A stretch of 64,000 bases of DNA from Lingula anatina (GCF_001039355.2 NW_019775902.1:641984-705983); one strand, 5' to 3'; shown: positions 1-15,059, counted from the first letter of the stretch. Notes: generated by a model not told the origin, from the letters alone. Numbers and translations are program-made.

Positions 1-171
1 NNNNNNNNNNNNNNNNNNNNNNNNNNNNNNNNNNNNNNNNNNNNNNNNNNNNNNNNNNNNNNNNNNNNNNNNNNNNNNNNNNNNNNNNNNNNNNNNNNNN
101 NNNNNNNNNNNNNNNNNNNNNNNNNNNNNNNNNNNNNNNNNNNNNNNNNNNNNNNNNNNNNNNNNNNNNNN

Positions 172-203
<32 letters not shown>
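1..203. other. Assembly gap followed by poly-G edge
   Basis: Positions 1-171 are N. A run of 32 G follows at 172-203 before ordinary sequence begins. A homopolymer directly against a gap is a common contig-end artefact, so the G run may not be genomic. Confidence 0.9.
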
Positions 204-3200
204 CTTTTACAGCCAGGTATTAGTCATAGGGTTTGCACACGTTACTGACTTACATCGAGATCAAAAGAGCATCGTTATTTTACAGTTAATTTGTAATGGA
301 TTGTATTTCTAACTTTAATAGCACATTTCCCCGTTCTTTGAAAAATCAAAGATTTGCATGCTAAGCGAGGAAATCTAAAATGCTTAAAATCTAACATATA
401 TTGGCTTTGATTAAAAATTATGACTTCTCTGATTTACATCTATATCTCTTAGTCTACTTGTTTGCTTATGCTTTTAAACTACAGTGTTTAATTTTTAACA
501 AATAAGTTCTTTGTTTTAATTAAGTCACTGAATAAATCATCTCTGTCATCATCTGTCTATCTGTGCATCACGCTTTTTTTAAATTGAAGTATTTGAAATT
601 TGTCAGGGACTTCCAAAGTGACTCGTTTAAAAATCACGTCTCATAGATCACGTACATGTATAAAGAGAAGCTTAAGACGCTGTTATAGGAGAGCTAGTTT
701 AGATATTGAACACCTATACACCCCCTCCTTTTCACTCCTTTTTTTAATAATCCTGTATTTTATTTCTCATTTATTCCTTTCTCTCCCCCCCCCCCCTCAT
801 TTTTACACAGACTAACTGTAAATGCGTACCAACTATAAAAGTCGCCTCAACCGTCCTATGGCGTAATAACCAAGACGATTTGATATCAGATCAATATCTC
901 ATTTACTTGTGGCACTCGTAAAAAACACGTGACGGTGAACGGCTTCCTGGGATCACAACAACACGAGGATTCAAGTAAGCTAATCAGAACAAACGCGCAT
1001 TCGGATTTTTTTAAGTTTAGAAAAGAGAAAGACAGGGAGGCAAGTTGTATATGGCATTATGTGCCCACCACCACCTTTATGAGAACAAAAGAAAGTTATA
1101 TATAATCCAGTATATACAAAAAGGGGAGATGAGAAAAGCATGAAAACAGTCGAAATTTAATGAACATATTGCTAATAAATGATTAACCTAATAGGGGCGG
1201 ATATATGCAATTTAACACGCTGTCACAGACATGCATGGAAGTTATCATATGTTTACAGTAACTCTTGCTTCAGCTGCTGTTTAACATGCCATAGCGTGCA
1301 TGGCAATTTCCAGCATGTGCAAAAACGTGTTTACGTAAGCCTCCTGCCTTCCTCTAACACACACACACACCCAATTACAAGCTAACGCATTTTTAAAACA
1401 CGATATGTAATCAGCGTCGTACTTACTGTAGCCACGTGACACGTGCTGTCACCAGATGACCTACACACTGTCACCCCGCTACCTGTGACACAGTAAACGT
1501 TTTAATCAAACGACACCGGATAGCTTGATTGAAGGGTAGGTGACAAACTCGTGGTTCATATATCATAACTGAATTCAATTTTGATACGACTTGGTATGAC
1601 AATAGCCTGCACTGTGTGGAACAGGGCTTTTCGTAAAGGGTGGGGGTCACATCACTTCACATCACTGTGATATAAAACTTAAGACAGTAGACAAGAAACA
1701 TTTTACTCTTATTTATAATATGTAGGGATTGGTATTTGATACGTGTCGCTTTGCTCGTTGTACAGATTTGGGAATTGGGGTGGGGGGTACCTCGGAATCT
1801 ATGGAGAGGAGGGAGGGCACGCTTTCTAAGAGGGATATGTAGAGTTTTTCGAGTGTGTCATAGAAATATCGTGCACTCTAAGGAATCTTTACGAGCCGGC
1901 ATTATATTTCCTTGTTTGTGCCATCTGAAGGTGTTTATTTTGTTTAGTTAGACACAAGATGAGAAGTCGAATGACATATGTTGAGACTGAAATGCACAGC
2001 GTCTGCTTTTGATGGATTTTATGCCAGGATTTCAACAACATTAGATTTGTGGCGTGCGACACATTACACTGCCGAAAGCACAAACGATATAGTGTCAAGT
2101 CAAGATGGGCAATCAAAGAGATGCATCATGTTATCTTATACGACAAAAAAGTCTTGTGAATGTTAACACAGCTGAAAGGTTTTTAAGTAATGAATATGGA
2201 TCAGATTGTTCATAATCTTTTCATTATTGTTCGTTTTCCCAAAGAGATGTTTCTACATATCTTTGGTTTCCCTAACAAAAATAGAGTGAGATGTATTTGT
2301 TCATTTTTTAAAATTTTTTAGCGTGGAATATTAAGGTTAAGACTCTTTTGAGTTAAGACTGCAGAAATTAAATAACCGGACGACCACATTCATTATTTCT
2401 TTATCTGTCATCTTTCAGTAAATGTTTTTAAACCTCAATTCCTTGCGTAGTGGCCAAAATATCAATTATACTATATAATGTGACATTCAAATTACAAAAT
2501 GATTCCCATGTATAAAAAAAGCAAAGTTTGTGCCAACAAATGAAAATTAAACGGTAGAATAAATTCTATTAATTTAAACTAAATTATATCGGCACGGACC
2601 TTAGAACCAGTATGAAGACTGTCACCATCCGTGTGTTGACAGACGCGGTATTTTGCCCCAGATAAACAGTTTTTTTTCATTTGCTTTCAACAAATTGATC
2701 GAAATATGATATTTAGATAGATCTAATAGTAGCCCACATTTTCTCCTACGTGTTATATTTCAAGTTGCGTGATCGTCCCTGATTCAGATTCACAAAATGT
2801 GTATCGTGTATTCTTTGGTTAGAAGTTATTTTAGGAAGATAGGTTTTTTATGCCTTTGCAAAAATGTTTTGATCTAATGCTCCAATTGTATTCACCTATG
2901 CGACGTACATTGAATAATAACGATATTCAGAACCAAATAACGGAGATCATCAAAATGAAGGATTCTCTGCAGCAGTCTAGAATCCTTCAAAATAGTTTTA
3001 TCATCTCATATTTTTTTTATTATTGTCTGAAAAAACAACAATGGTAAGGTAGGTAAGGTGTCAATGTAGTATACTAAACATCAGGGGCGATTCCGCAAAA
3101 TTCTGCAACCTAGGACATGCAAAAATGTTACATCTGTAAAATATTTAGTCGCACTGGATATCATACACACTAATGCAAAGAGAGAGAGAGACAGGGAGGA

Positions 3201-5107
3201 GCGCTAACTGAAACCAGAAGAATTTTCTAAGACGGTCTTTCCTTGCAAAACGAAATACCAAAGCAGCTTTGTGTTTAACCTGTTTACTTATCAACAAGAT
3301 ATTTTGATATCAAAACATGATTCAACACTTAGTTGCGCAAGCTCTCCTCTGTCATTTCCATAAAATATTGCACTGATGATAAAATACAAGCAGTTTTGGA
3401 TTTCTTGTTAAGTCATTATTGCTGAAAAATGACCAGAATCGATACCTAAGAAGGGCCCGCTCTCTTTGTTCTTTCAGGCACCGTTAAAGCCATTTATAAT
3501 CTTCTTCTGACAACTTGAACGTTGGGCGACTTCTCAGCGACATCACGGATCTAGTGGTCTTAAACAGTATAATTCATGTTCTAAAATTAAATCGCTTTAT
3601 TCTTATCCATTTTAAATTTAATGCTGTATTTACTTGAAAGGTGCGCGCATGTTTGAGATATGTTAACAAATTCGCACCCAGGTTGTAAATGTTCAACAAA
3701 TTCAGCTCAAGACAGAAGGAGGCAATGTTTAACAAACTAAAACGTGTTGTGTGATTGAAAACATTTACAAAATTTGGTTCGATCTTTCTTACACACCTGC
3801 AATTTCACCAGGAGGCGAATCAAGGCGTCACATGGCCTGAATTAGCGTGGGACATAAAAAATACTGTGATCAGGAAAAGGCGCTTGAGGTTAGTATTGGA
3901 ACAAATGAAAAAAAGCATTTGGCATCAAGAGAAATATCATAAATATGGTCAAAATATGTGGCAAGCCATATCTTTATAATTTTCACCCTATATCCTCCGT
4001 AATGCCAATAGAAGTAGATCTACAGTTGTGGCGGGCGATTTTTTTACTGTTTGAAGTATTTTTCGGCGTAATGTTACTTGCATCATAGAAATCTTATCAT
4101 ATGACAAAGACACACAGGAGATTTTGCAGTTAGAAAGCATCATACGTTTCAGAGAGTTTAAATATGGTCAAAATCCGATCTGCATCATTCTAAATGAATG
4201 GAAAACCGCAGAAAATTATAATCGGATTAAAGGGAGAAAAAATCAGTAAAATGGACATTCATAGAATATACAACCTGCCTACATTCTGATGAAAGTTGAG
4301 CAATCATTCCCTTGTTTTACTTAAGAAAAAATGCCCAGTATTTTCATAACACGATGACAAGCAATTAGACATCTGTCTGTACACTTAAAACTCACTCGAC
4401 TCCACCACCAGTCACTTAACTAACCATAAAAATATCTTGTAGTGGTGCGGCGGTACAAGACATTATCTAATGCTGGAATTCACATCTGTTGTCGAACACT
4501 TTGAAGTTAATTTAGCCTTCGAGCTAGCGGCATATTGCATCGTGTAGTGGGAAACCGTCAGTGCCTTCACGCCATTCTTTAAGGAAACGTAACTCTGATT
4601 TCACTGTAATTATGACCTACCGTGATGAGACGAACGGGATCTGTTTCCTAGCTCCTCCAAAATGTCTTCCCAAAGACAAATAAACAAATAAACAAAAAAG
4701 TCAATACACGAATAAATTATTACACAAAAAGCAGTATTGATTTTAAATTCGTATAATTCCCAGTGCTTATTTTCGTTGCACTGACTAACCGTACATAGAA
4801 CATATAAAAAATATCATATCATGATCTTACTTCAACCTGAAGTGATTAAATTACTTTCACTAACACATTTTTTCGCCTTATTAGCAACGTGCCAACATCA
4901 CTGACGGGTTAGGTAAGGGGAGAAATGCGATGCAAGGACAACAAATGCTGCCTCGCTTCTCAAGAAAAAGGTATTGGAAGATAATACACAAGGGCAATTT
5001 CATTGATATGTAATACCAGGGTACAGTGACTGAGCAATGTTTGGTTTTGTCTGGTTTTCCTGCTGCATTTTCTCTTCTTTCTGTCTTTTTTCATTCTTGC
5101 TTACAAA

Positions 5108-5138
<31 letters not shown>

Positions 5139-6424
5139 CTTCATTCCTTTTCCTTCTTTTTTTTCTTTCTTCCGTCCGTTCCTTATTCTTATTCTTTACT
5201 AATTTTTTCGAGAGGGTGGGGAGTTGGGGTCGAAAGCCAATTATCTGCCTCTCCAAGCAGAAATACGTGCAGCGCGCGTCAGCTAAATCCAGAAAAAACG
5301 CAAAGAAACCGTGTAAATCTATTCAGTTGACACCCTAAAGTAATTTAGTCATGGATTCTGTCATGAAATCTGTTTCAAAATTAACCAGGGACCTGGTAAT
5401 TGGTTTCTCTGATTCTCCACCTGCCGGCAGTACAATTAGTCTCAGTGAAGATTTCATCGCGGGGTAATCCTCGTGGTTTTAATATGAGGCAGGTGTGGTC
5501 ACACTGAAAATTAGCAGTTAAGTATACATCATTATAAATATATATCTATATATACATGTATATACACAAATACAAAAATGCACGACCAACTACAGTCAAC
5601 GTTGTAGAATTAAACACACTTATTCGACCTTCTGTGGTAGCGCTCATGTGCAAAGATCATGCAGATCAATTGTTCCGTCTCCTCAAGCTTTGTTCCGTCT
5701 CAAAGGTGTTTGCTGTATCAGTGACCAGCTCAAGCGGTCGTCACGACCCTCTGGAAGAGTCAGTCGAAACACCGTCAAGATTTGGATGACAACTTTTTAT
5801 ATGGAAATAACTCCTTTTCACTTGAATATTGATAATATTGTTAATTAAGAAGGTATATTATGCTGACGTTATATATGCTATATTAAGTATTAATGAAACA
5901 CTACAGAAAGCGGTGTTTAGATCATTTACTTTATTATAAATTTGTTGATTATTTTTGAATTTCTAATTCATCGTGTATTGAGATGAACTAAATTAGAAAA
6001 GTAATTCTTTCACGGATTAATGCTATGCTTTATACCATTAAGATTTATTTCGAATGTTATTTAGATTTATTTCAATATATAAACAATTGTATTAATTCAA
6101 TTTATCCACAAATACATAAATCCAATATATACACAAATGTAGAAATTCAATAATAATCCAAATGTATACATTTATGTTACTCAAACAGTGCTCAAATATA
6201 CTAAATAGCGTATGTTGTCTTGTTGCATTTTATATGATTTGTATTCTATTTACCGTTTATTGTTTTTACACTGTATGAAATATCCCTACGCAGCACACCC
6301 CTACTCAAAAGTTCACGAAAATCGATTACCCGAATCAAACATCGAATGTCTCTTTGTTTCTTTTCAGAGACATTATGGGGAAAGCCAATCGAATATCAAT
6401 ATTGCGGATGAAGGTTCAGCGAGT

Positions 6425-6460
6425 TCTCCCGCGCATGCGCATATTGGCGCGCTGGTGACA
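6425..6460. promoter_or_regulatory. CpG-rich patch with NRF1-like palindrome
   Basis: GCGCATGCGC at 6431-6440 matches the palindromic NRF1 consensus. It is followed a few bases later by TTGGCGCGC, similar to an E2F site. The patch is CpG-dense in AT-rich surroundings. A possible donor (CAG then GTAAAA) lies near 6540. No linked coding exon was found, so a promoter role is inferred from motifs alone. Confidence 0.25.
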
Positions 6461-8827
6461 CTTAAGCATTTAGCATAATTTCGTCGCCAGTAACCGTGCT
6501 CTACATGGACCTGTCTATGGATCAGGTGTTGTGAAACAGGTAAAAATAGTTAAAAGACGTGAACGCTGAACGGATGTCACTTATGCTAATAGAACACTGA
6601 CTGGGAATTCTGTGACAATGACAATGTTGTGTATTACAGTGTGGGTCAGCAAGGACATTTAGGGGACAACATACTAGACTTTGATGTAAGAAACGTTTGA
6701 ACGAATATCGACGTGGTTTAATTTTGGAGTCCTGTAATTTTGATTGTGGCTGATAAACTGTCGCTTCTTTCCTGAACCTGACCGCCAGTGATAAACCTCA
6801 AGGAACGGATGTACTTCTCTGGCTCATTAAAACAAGATGTTTTTGACGATGTTATAAGACACAGCTCTGTTTTTATGTAACCGACGGCGGACTCTCGCAG
6901 ACTGCAACTGTGAACAGGAAATTTATCTAGGGAGATTGATAGGAAAGCTGTATTTTCAAAAGACGAAACTGGATACATGTTCACATGATATATAAGTTAG
7001 TGATTTATTAGTTGAACACATCAAACAGACAAATTTCGAAGCTGCGCTTGGAGTAATACATTTAAGCAAGGCCTTATACAGCTCATCAATATCTTCTTAC
7101 AAAACCTGTAGAGAGAGAGCGGAAGAGACGACGGGATAATTGGAAAGGTGAAGTAAAGTAAGTGTTACCACTTTATTATATATATTTTTTTCATCAGTAT
7201 TTGGGGTAGAGGATGTTGCAAATCGGTTAAACAATATAACAGTTATACTCAAATGGATATGAACAGGAAAGTGAAAAATTATAAAATAAACCTAATGAAC
7301 GATATCCGCTCTAAACTGAAGTCTTGGTTTGGGTGCATACACGTTATATTTAGTGTCTGTGCTTCGGTCTACCTTGGCTTGAAGTGTTGTTTAGACAGGG
7401 ACTTGCTTAGACCGAAAAGCGGGTTTACTTGCGTCATCAAGCGATGACGATCCAAATGCAGCCAGACCCTCAGAGAGACAATTAATATATATATATATAT
7501 ATATATATAAGTCAAGTTAAACAATCTTCTTACACTCAAATATCAGGTTTCGTCCGTGTTGAAGCCAATTTATTAATAGCAGATGTTATTTAGGCACTAG
7601 AAGATTTCTTCATAACTGGATAATATTGTACACACGTGTGTCAAAACGCGTAGGCTATATTTACAAGCTGCTGGTACCTGCTGGTTCTTGTCTTCTCACG
7701 GACATTGGCGTGATGCCAAGAACCCATTAGCTCAGTTAGCTTCTGAGTGACATTAAGACTTCATAAGCTTAATCCACGCGAAGGTAGAAAGAGACGGAAA
7801 GCGCGCATGCAGGAGATCAGACGAGATTTGATCTCTAGACCTCAAGACAGAATCAGATATCCGACAAAATGGCACATCTGTCTCCTCATTAACCCAAGTG
7901 AAAGGATAAGTAAAAGACAAACACAAATATAGTGTTCGAAATGTGGCCGATAGCGGCCGCTTTTATTTAGAGGTCCCTCTAGTTAAGAATGATGTTAGAT
8001 ATTATATAGCATTAGATAATGTTAAATTAGTTCAAATTACGTAATACGCCAAACTTTCATTTAAACACATTTTCAACTGAAGATATATATTATTTTTAAA
8101 TAAAAAATTTGATTTTCAACAAGTTCCAATCGACTCGTGCTCCATGCGGTCAATGATCTCCAAAAATAAGCTTGTCCATATTCTTTCAAACATATTAATT
8201 TTTTTAGAAGTAAATTATCCCTCTGGTTGCTCATCTAGTTTTGATAATAAAGCCATTATTTAAAGGTCCACTTGTATTTCAAGGGGGAAAACCCCACCAC
8301 ATTTGCTTACATAAGGCCTATACAGACATCAACCTAGTAACTAAACATGCAAAATCAATTTACAAAACCGTTTTATTTGTAGCACTTGACAAATCCTGTA
8401 AAAAACATTTTCATATTTGCCACCTTTGTTGTTAAAAACTTATTCGGTGCCGAATGTCGGTACAAAAAGTGAGTTATCCGATCTTTTTGCCAATCGCTGC
8501 TTAGACCAAACACAAACATCGTTTTTTTTATGCCAGATATCATAACCGCACGTCCTTTTCAAAGTTATCTTTCCCTTCCTTCAGCATTCTTTAACATACC
8601 AACAGTGGCCTTCACGACACTGACGAATAATACAGAATACATTGCCCCAGAAGATATACAATACACTGTTATTAGATAGTAAAATAAGCAAATAAATATA
8701 CAGGGCGAAGTTACTGATATGTTTTTAAACACGCTTTTTAGGACATGTCTCTTTTCTTTTTTCCTCTAGAAATAAAGGTGGATTTTGGAAAAATTGAGCA
8801 AGTTGGTTTTAATTGTGTTTTTATGCT

Positions 8828-9130
8828 TGATTGTTTTAAGTTTGAAGTCTTAGTTCTTCTAAATCCATTAGTGATAAATTAATTTCTGTTTTAGACAATT
8901 GCTCCTCCTGTAAACATGTGTACAAAATTAGTTTGCGCATTTGCGAAGGAAAAAAACATGCAAGTTCGTTTTTACTATTTTATTTTATTTTATTTTATTT
9001 TATTTTATTTTATTTTATTTTATGTTATTTTATTTTATTTTATTATTTTTTGTTTGACTGTTTGAAGTTTGAAATCTCATTTCTAAATCCATTACAGATG
9101 CTCCTCCTGTAAACATGCTTACGAAATTAC
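8828..9130. repeat. Diverged direct duplication flanking a TTTTA array
   Basis: Two similar segments (about 8828-8932 and 9050-9130) both run from a TTTGAAGT-containing part through CTAAATCCATTA to GCTCCTCCTGTAAACATG and an AAATTA end. The array at about 8976-9050, mostly TTTTA units, lies between them. The repeat is clear by eye but diverged and interrupted by indels. Confidence 0.7.
8976..9050. repeat. (TTTTA)n microsatellite
   Basis: About fifteen pentamer units of TTTTA with one interruption (TATGT) and a degenerate end. The open frame across it encodes only a Phe/Tyr/Ile/Leu-rich low-complexity peptide and is not a gene. Confidence 0.95.
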
Positions 9131-11069
9131 TTCAACCTGGAAAATGGTTTTGACTTTAAGACCAAACTTGCCGCTTACTTCGACCCGAAATAAACCTATA
9201 AATCAATAAAATGAACTATTGCACCTGTTACATGTCTATAGTCTAATATAACAAGGAAGGCATACAGCTTACATAAAACATAATAAAACATAAGACATAA
9301 AACAAAAACTTTGGTCTTAGACTGAAATAGACTGAATGATTGGTCTTAAAGTTAAGACGTTTTGGTGAAAGACCCCCCTGCAACATTAGTGAACGCTTTA
9401 AAAAACCTTGGCATCAGTCCCTTGAACATGAGATTGCATGCGACACCTATTCACACAAAATAAAAAGAAATGCCGTGATTCAAAGCAAATTGAACACCAG
9501 GTGAACTTTTAAACCCAAGAAACCCTAACGAGATCGTGAAGCTTCGCGCCGATGTGATAAACGCTCGTTATGGAACCTGTCTTGTCTTGCCTGTCTTCTT
9601 AAACACGTCAAGTGATTTGAAGGAACACCCTGAAGTACAAAATATTCACAAGTGGCTATTTTTGTTGTCACAGAAGAGCAATTAACTGTCTTGTTGCTGT
9701 CGGGGCGGGCGGGGGGGGGGAGGCTTGGCAGGGACTTGTTAAGTGACAGTGCCTTACTAGTTATGCAAACAATTAGCAGCCATGTAATCATCCCTGAGAT
9801 TTCAGTACAGGGTCACAGTACACAGAATAACAGTGAATTTAAGCAGAGGCATATTTGTGAATATCTTGTAAAAATCATAGTAAAAATTCAATCTGTTGAC
9901 CTGGTAGGAGATAAAGGTTCAATTCCCCTTGTAAAATAAAATACATGTATTATCCGGTTCGACCTCATGTTGACAGGCTTTAAATGATTTTAACTCGTCC
10001 CGCAATTTGTCACACAAGCGTTTACAGTATTCACTAGAGAACAAAAAGTTACAGTAATTACTTTGCAACGCTCAGTGCGTGCCAAAGCGTAGTCTCTTAA
10101 ACTTCTTTGAAGTTTTATTACTCCCTTCCAAGCGGACAGAGGCAATAATTCAAACAATTTTATCCTTATGAAGGGATACGTAATTACTACTTGGCCCTTC
10201 TATTCAACAAAGCCTTATCGAGTTCTCAATAAACTAGTGCCTCACAAAAATCGATGGCGTTTCATGCTAGCCATTTGATCTGTATGTCAGAACCGTCCAA
10301 TGAATTGCACCAAACAAGAATGGTATAGTTTCTATGGATGATTGTTTTCGGAAATCCATTACTTCGTGAGGACACATGCCCCTCCCTTCCCACCCCGAGA
10401 TAATTGTTTTGTGTCAGTTATGGTGACAAACGGGATAAACCCCATTGAATGAATGTTCTATTATAAGGTTCAAATGTCTTTGCTATAAAACAGATAAACA
10501 AGTTTTCTAAAAACATTAGTGAGATGAGACTATCATCTTTTAATGCTTGGGCTAGCTTTTGTTCGGGCTACATGTAGCTTATGCACAATATATTGGACGA
10601 CGTTCGCTCCTCTTGCTACTTAGAGCTTCCTAAGTAAAATTCACTTTAAACTAGCCTGGTTACAACACACGTGATTCGTTATTTTAAAACTCTACTAAAA
10701 ACTCTTCTTTCATTTGGTTTTAGTCGAATGCACCATTCTTAATGGCCTCATTCTAAAACATCCAAAGTTTTCTCAACTGATTTGAGTAAGGTATGCCTTG
10801 GTGTTCATGAGAAATAGACGAAGTTGCAATGAAAATTCATTTTTTGCTATATAGCCATTTAAATCGGTAATATCCGCTATGAAATTATTTGTGAAACGCG
10901 CAATGGTAGGCTAGGGCTTAGTAGATGTTTAAAATATATATGATAATTTACCCATGAACATTTTCTTTTCATCACTATAACTCCTAAAAGTTTACCGTCA
11001 GTTTTATTAAAATAGTCCGACTATTACATGTACGTACTATACTAACTATACTATACTATGCTATGCTTA

Positions 11070-11398
11070 GACACTACACTACACTACACTACACTCTACT
11101 ACACTACACTACACTACACTACACTCTACTACACTACACTACACTACACTACACTACACTCTACTACACTACACTACACTACACTACACTACACTACACT
11201 ACACTACACTACACTACACTACACTACACTCTACTACACTACACTACACTACACTACACTACACTACACTACACTACACTACACTACACTCTACTACACT
11301 ACACTACACTACACTACACTACACTACACTACACTACACTACACTCTACTACACTACACTACACTACACTACACTACACTACACTACACTACACTACG
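11070..11398. repeat. CACTA pentanucleotide array (satellite-like)
   Basis: About 65 tandem CACTA units. A variant unit (CTCTA) recurs several times at irregular spacing, giving a weak higher-order structure. Flanks at 11041-11066 and 11399-11445 hold degenerate units such as CTATA and CCATA, as expected of a decaying array edge. Two forward frames stay open throughout because the units lack stops; they encode only a repeated Tyr/Thr/Leu/His peptide and are artefacts. Confidence 0.97.
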
Positions 11399-12676
11399 CT
11401 ATGCAATGCCATACCATTCTATACTATTCTATACCATTTCCGTCATACTGCATGGATATATATCTAGCACAGAAAAATGCACAACATAGTGAGGATGAGT
11501 TCTGGTAAACAAGGAAAATTTTGTGTGTGTTCAGGGTAACTTTTGTTCTCTTGTCTTGACAGGTAAGAATGCATGGCGCAGTGCATTGATCATGGAGTTG
11601 TCCACACATACAAATATCCCAGTATCTAGTATACACGGGCGCACTTATGTGCACAAGTTGTGGTACATTAAGATTTAAAAGCACACATACACACACTAAT
11701 ATTCATATTGAACGCTTCTTCCCCATTTGCGATTTCTGAGCACTATAGGGACGCGAATTTCTTTGATACCGGTATGTTGTTTTGTACAGTACCACCCGAA
11801 ATCGATATTCCACCATTATTTGAATATGCGATAAATGTTATATAAATCATGACATGATTTTGTTTAATTTTCTCTCCCTAACCTTGGAATCCGAAATATG
11901 TGCGATCGATAAAACATTAATTGAAAAAAAATCGATGCATCCGAACGAACAAAGAAGGGAAAACACAACGAAACATTAGGATAGAAAAACATGTTTTAAT
12001 ACCCATGATCGTGACCACTTGCTTAACCAGTCGTAAAAATGTGCGCGAACGCCCACACACGTGTTTGCATAAATTAACGAATAAAAATAAATTCCAACTG
12101 CAACTGTGACAAAATTTAAAGACCCTTCTGTCACCGCGTCACGCATCAAGCGATGGAACTAACTGGACCTTCAAAGTGAGTTATGGTTGCATGCAAGCTG
12201 TCAATGGACCAATCATAATTTTTTGCAATTAATTTCACATTTTCAAGTTTAAAGGTTTAATTGTCACATTTAATGCATAAAGATATGTTATACACAGAAA
12301 AAGTGCGATAATGTTGAAAAGATTCCTTTGTGGATTTTGAAACAAGTATGTAGTTACAATTAGTCATTAGAAAAACACATCCAAGCTGTTACTGAGTGGT
12401 ATGGTGACAAGTTTTAACAAGTTAAAAATAGCCCAATATGAATATGTCTAAACGTTTTGTTTTAAATAGGTGAGCTAAATATCATTTCAATTTAAAAGAC
12501 AGATGGGACATTCAAGAAGCACGTGGCTGAGGACAAAATCGAGGGAAGTGATCGGAACGTTTATCCTTAAAGAATGAGGGAATGAGAGAGTTTCGAATGC
12601 GGACGTTAAAACGGCAAACCGTTGAGAGGCAGATAACAGTGTCTACTACAGTATTTATTTTTACATCTACAGGTGT

Positions 12677-12679
<3 letters not shown>

Positions 12680-12746
<67 letters not shown>

Positions 12747-12749
12747 ACA
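12680..12749. repeat. (TC)n(AC)n compound microsatellite
   Basis: About 20 TC units run directly into about 14 AC units. Open frames on both strands here are low-complexity artefacts. Confidence 0.95.
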
Positions 12750-13512
12750 ATTCACACCATGGGTATGTATTATTTTAAAAATTTAAATGGCAGGTTTAGT
12801 GGTTGATTCTCTACAGAGGAGTAAGAGGAGAGCAGACTGAATTAAAACCTGTTAAAGTATTAGTAAATTCCACTAAATGTACAAACTAATTGTACGACAG
12901 TGGAGATACATGGGGGGATAGGTGATTGCGCAAGCACACACCCCAAAAGATAACTAATTGTTTAATATAATACCTGTTTACAAATTTCGCACCATTTATC
13001 TTGCGTATTTTAGTGCACAATTGATTTTCGATATCCATTAAAGCCCATATGGTGTCTGAATATACTCCATGGGCCTGTTTGGGATATCATTGCATGAGAT
13101 GGACACGCATGATCTCACAACATTGATTTGCGATTATTATAGCACTAATTGGAATTAGGCCAATATGCCCAGTGCACACTATTGATGTGATACCGACAGC
13201 TCCGCTGTATTGGTTCCCCAGTTTGACACTAATCAATGTCAACTGACCTCCGAATAACAGGTGGCCCTTTTATAGTCATTAAAATGCCTGTCTTATTCGC
13301 CATAGGTAAGGTTTCCGTACCCCTGTACTTGTAAGTAGGCCTACCTAAATTGATGTCGATGACCTTTAAGTGCTGATGTTGCATCTAGAATTGTCAAAGA
13401 TTCCATTGCCATGGATAACATCTTATAATGCAGAGCCATTCACACACCTAGACAGACCCCATCATTAAATTCACATTTTAGCATAGACAGAGCATACACT
13501 AGATTGCCCATA

Positions 13513-13577
13513 TGACGTCACAACACGACTGAATCCCGTATGCTGCTCGCTTCCTAAAAATGCGTCTTGTGACGTCA
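13513..13577. promoter_or_regulatory. Pair of TGACGTCA (CRE) palindromes
   Basis: TGACGTCA occurs at 13513-13520 and 13570-13577. The first is followed by CAA and the second preceded by TTG, so the pair forms an 11-bp inverted repeat. TGACGTCA is the consensus CREB/ATF site. The arrangement could equally be the ends of a small foldback element. No gene is recognised nearby. Confidence 0.3.
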
Positions 13578-15059
13578 TTTTTAGGTGATATCCGCTTTAA
13601 GTCAGATCTTGGTGTGAACAAAGCCTAAATGTGAGGCAGGAATATTTTTCGGTGTCTGCAAAAGAGTATAAAGCAATAAAATACATAACAATAGTTGGCG
13701 ACATACAATCACGACTCTCTTGTTATAGGGGTATTATAAACGTAACTAATGCGCTTTTCGAACTATTGCACCGCCATATGAACAATTTAATTCTCACTGT
13801 GCGTATCTGACATAGATTTATAGCTGCGCTTGTGAGGAATGCTAAAGAAATATTAAGCAATTAAAACTGAAATAGGCAGTTTAACAATGGCGAGTCTGGC
13901 ATTGCAAATTGAATTTTCCATACGGTTCAAACATATGTATAAAAACACATCAGTCATTTCGTTATTTAACTTCTGTCGCGTTTCTAAAATATAAAATATA
14001 CGGAGCAATGTAACAAAAATAAAATGAAATAATTTAAAAAATGACATCTACAGGTATAGCTACAAGTAGTTTTTACACTGAGGAATCATGGGCTAGAAAC
14101 GTCAAAGTTGCCCAACCCCTTCAAAACAGACTGAAATTGAACTACCTGCAAAACAGCAACTGACACAATACATTCAACACAATTTAAAACGTTTCCCTAA
14201 GTACCTTTTTTATGTGAACGTGGCCACACAAAGTTTGAATTGCGTCACAGTCGATTTCAGACTGTCGTTCCAGCCGTTACCCGCCTGATTAATGATCGTA
14301 CGTGTTCCGCAGTTGTGGCTCTATTCTGTTAACCTAGGCTTATACCCACCGCTGTGCCATAATAAGAGGAATAGCTTGAAATTCCTGACTCCTGAACCCT
14401 GGTTATTTAATCAAAGAATACATTATCTCTACGTTTACAGCGTTCTATTTTTCCAGAATATCATTTAACGTTGAGTAGGCGATTTTAGGCGGGAACAAAT
14501 CCAAGGACGCAAGCAGTGTTGATTTTTTAAATAAAGATATTCAGACAGACAGACAGACAGACAGATAGATGAAGAATCTCCATCGATTCATTCAAAGAAA
14601 CTTAAAGGATCCAGTCAAGAAAAAATGAACAGTGCACTTTATTTAATTTTGAATCACGGCAGAGTGATGGATGGAAAAAATTTAGCCTTCCCCCCACACC
14701 CCACCCCCTTCTTCCCTTTCTCCCCTGTTTACAAAACTCAGCAGCCGCTGCTGTTATTTACGAAAGCGCACACTGATTAACGAGAACGTTGAACTAAATC
14801 TCGGGAGTTTAGAAGATTATTACAGACAACAGAATTAAAGTGCAAAAAGACTGGTGTTGTTGACAGGTCGACTTGAGTATCAGCCTTCGAGTCAATAACC
14901 TCGGAGCACTTAATGAGAGTTTACAACCGGGAGTCCGATAAATTACATCGTTAAAATATTAGAAATCCTTCGCTGTCTCTCCAAAGCACGTCGTATTGTT
15001 GCGCCGACACCACTTCGACTGACAAAAGGCATTCAATTGGCCATGCCCAACGTTAATAC

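Noticed and set aside
9880-9935. GGTTCAATTCC as a tRNA T-arm
   Set aside because: A B-box-like match alone; no foldable cloverleaf, A box or acceptor stem around it.
11058-11489. Frames of 143 and 134 codons with repeated Tyr/Thr/Leu/His
   Set aside because: They are readings of the CACTA array, open only because the repeat unit has no stop codon.
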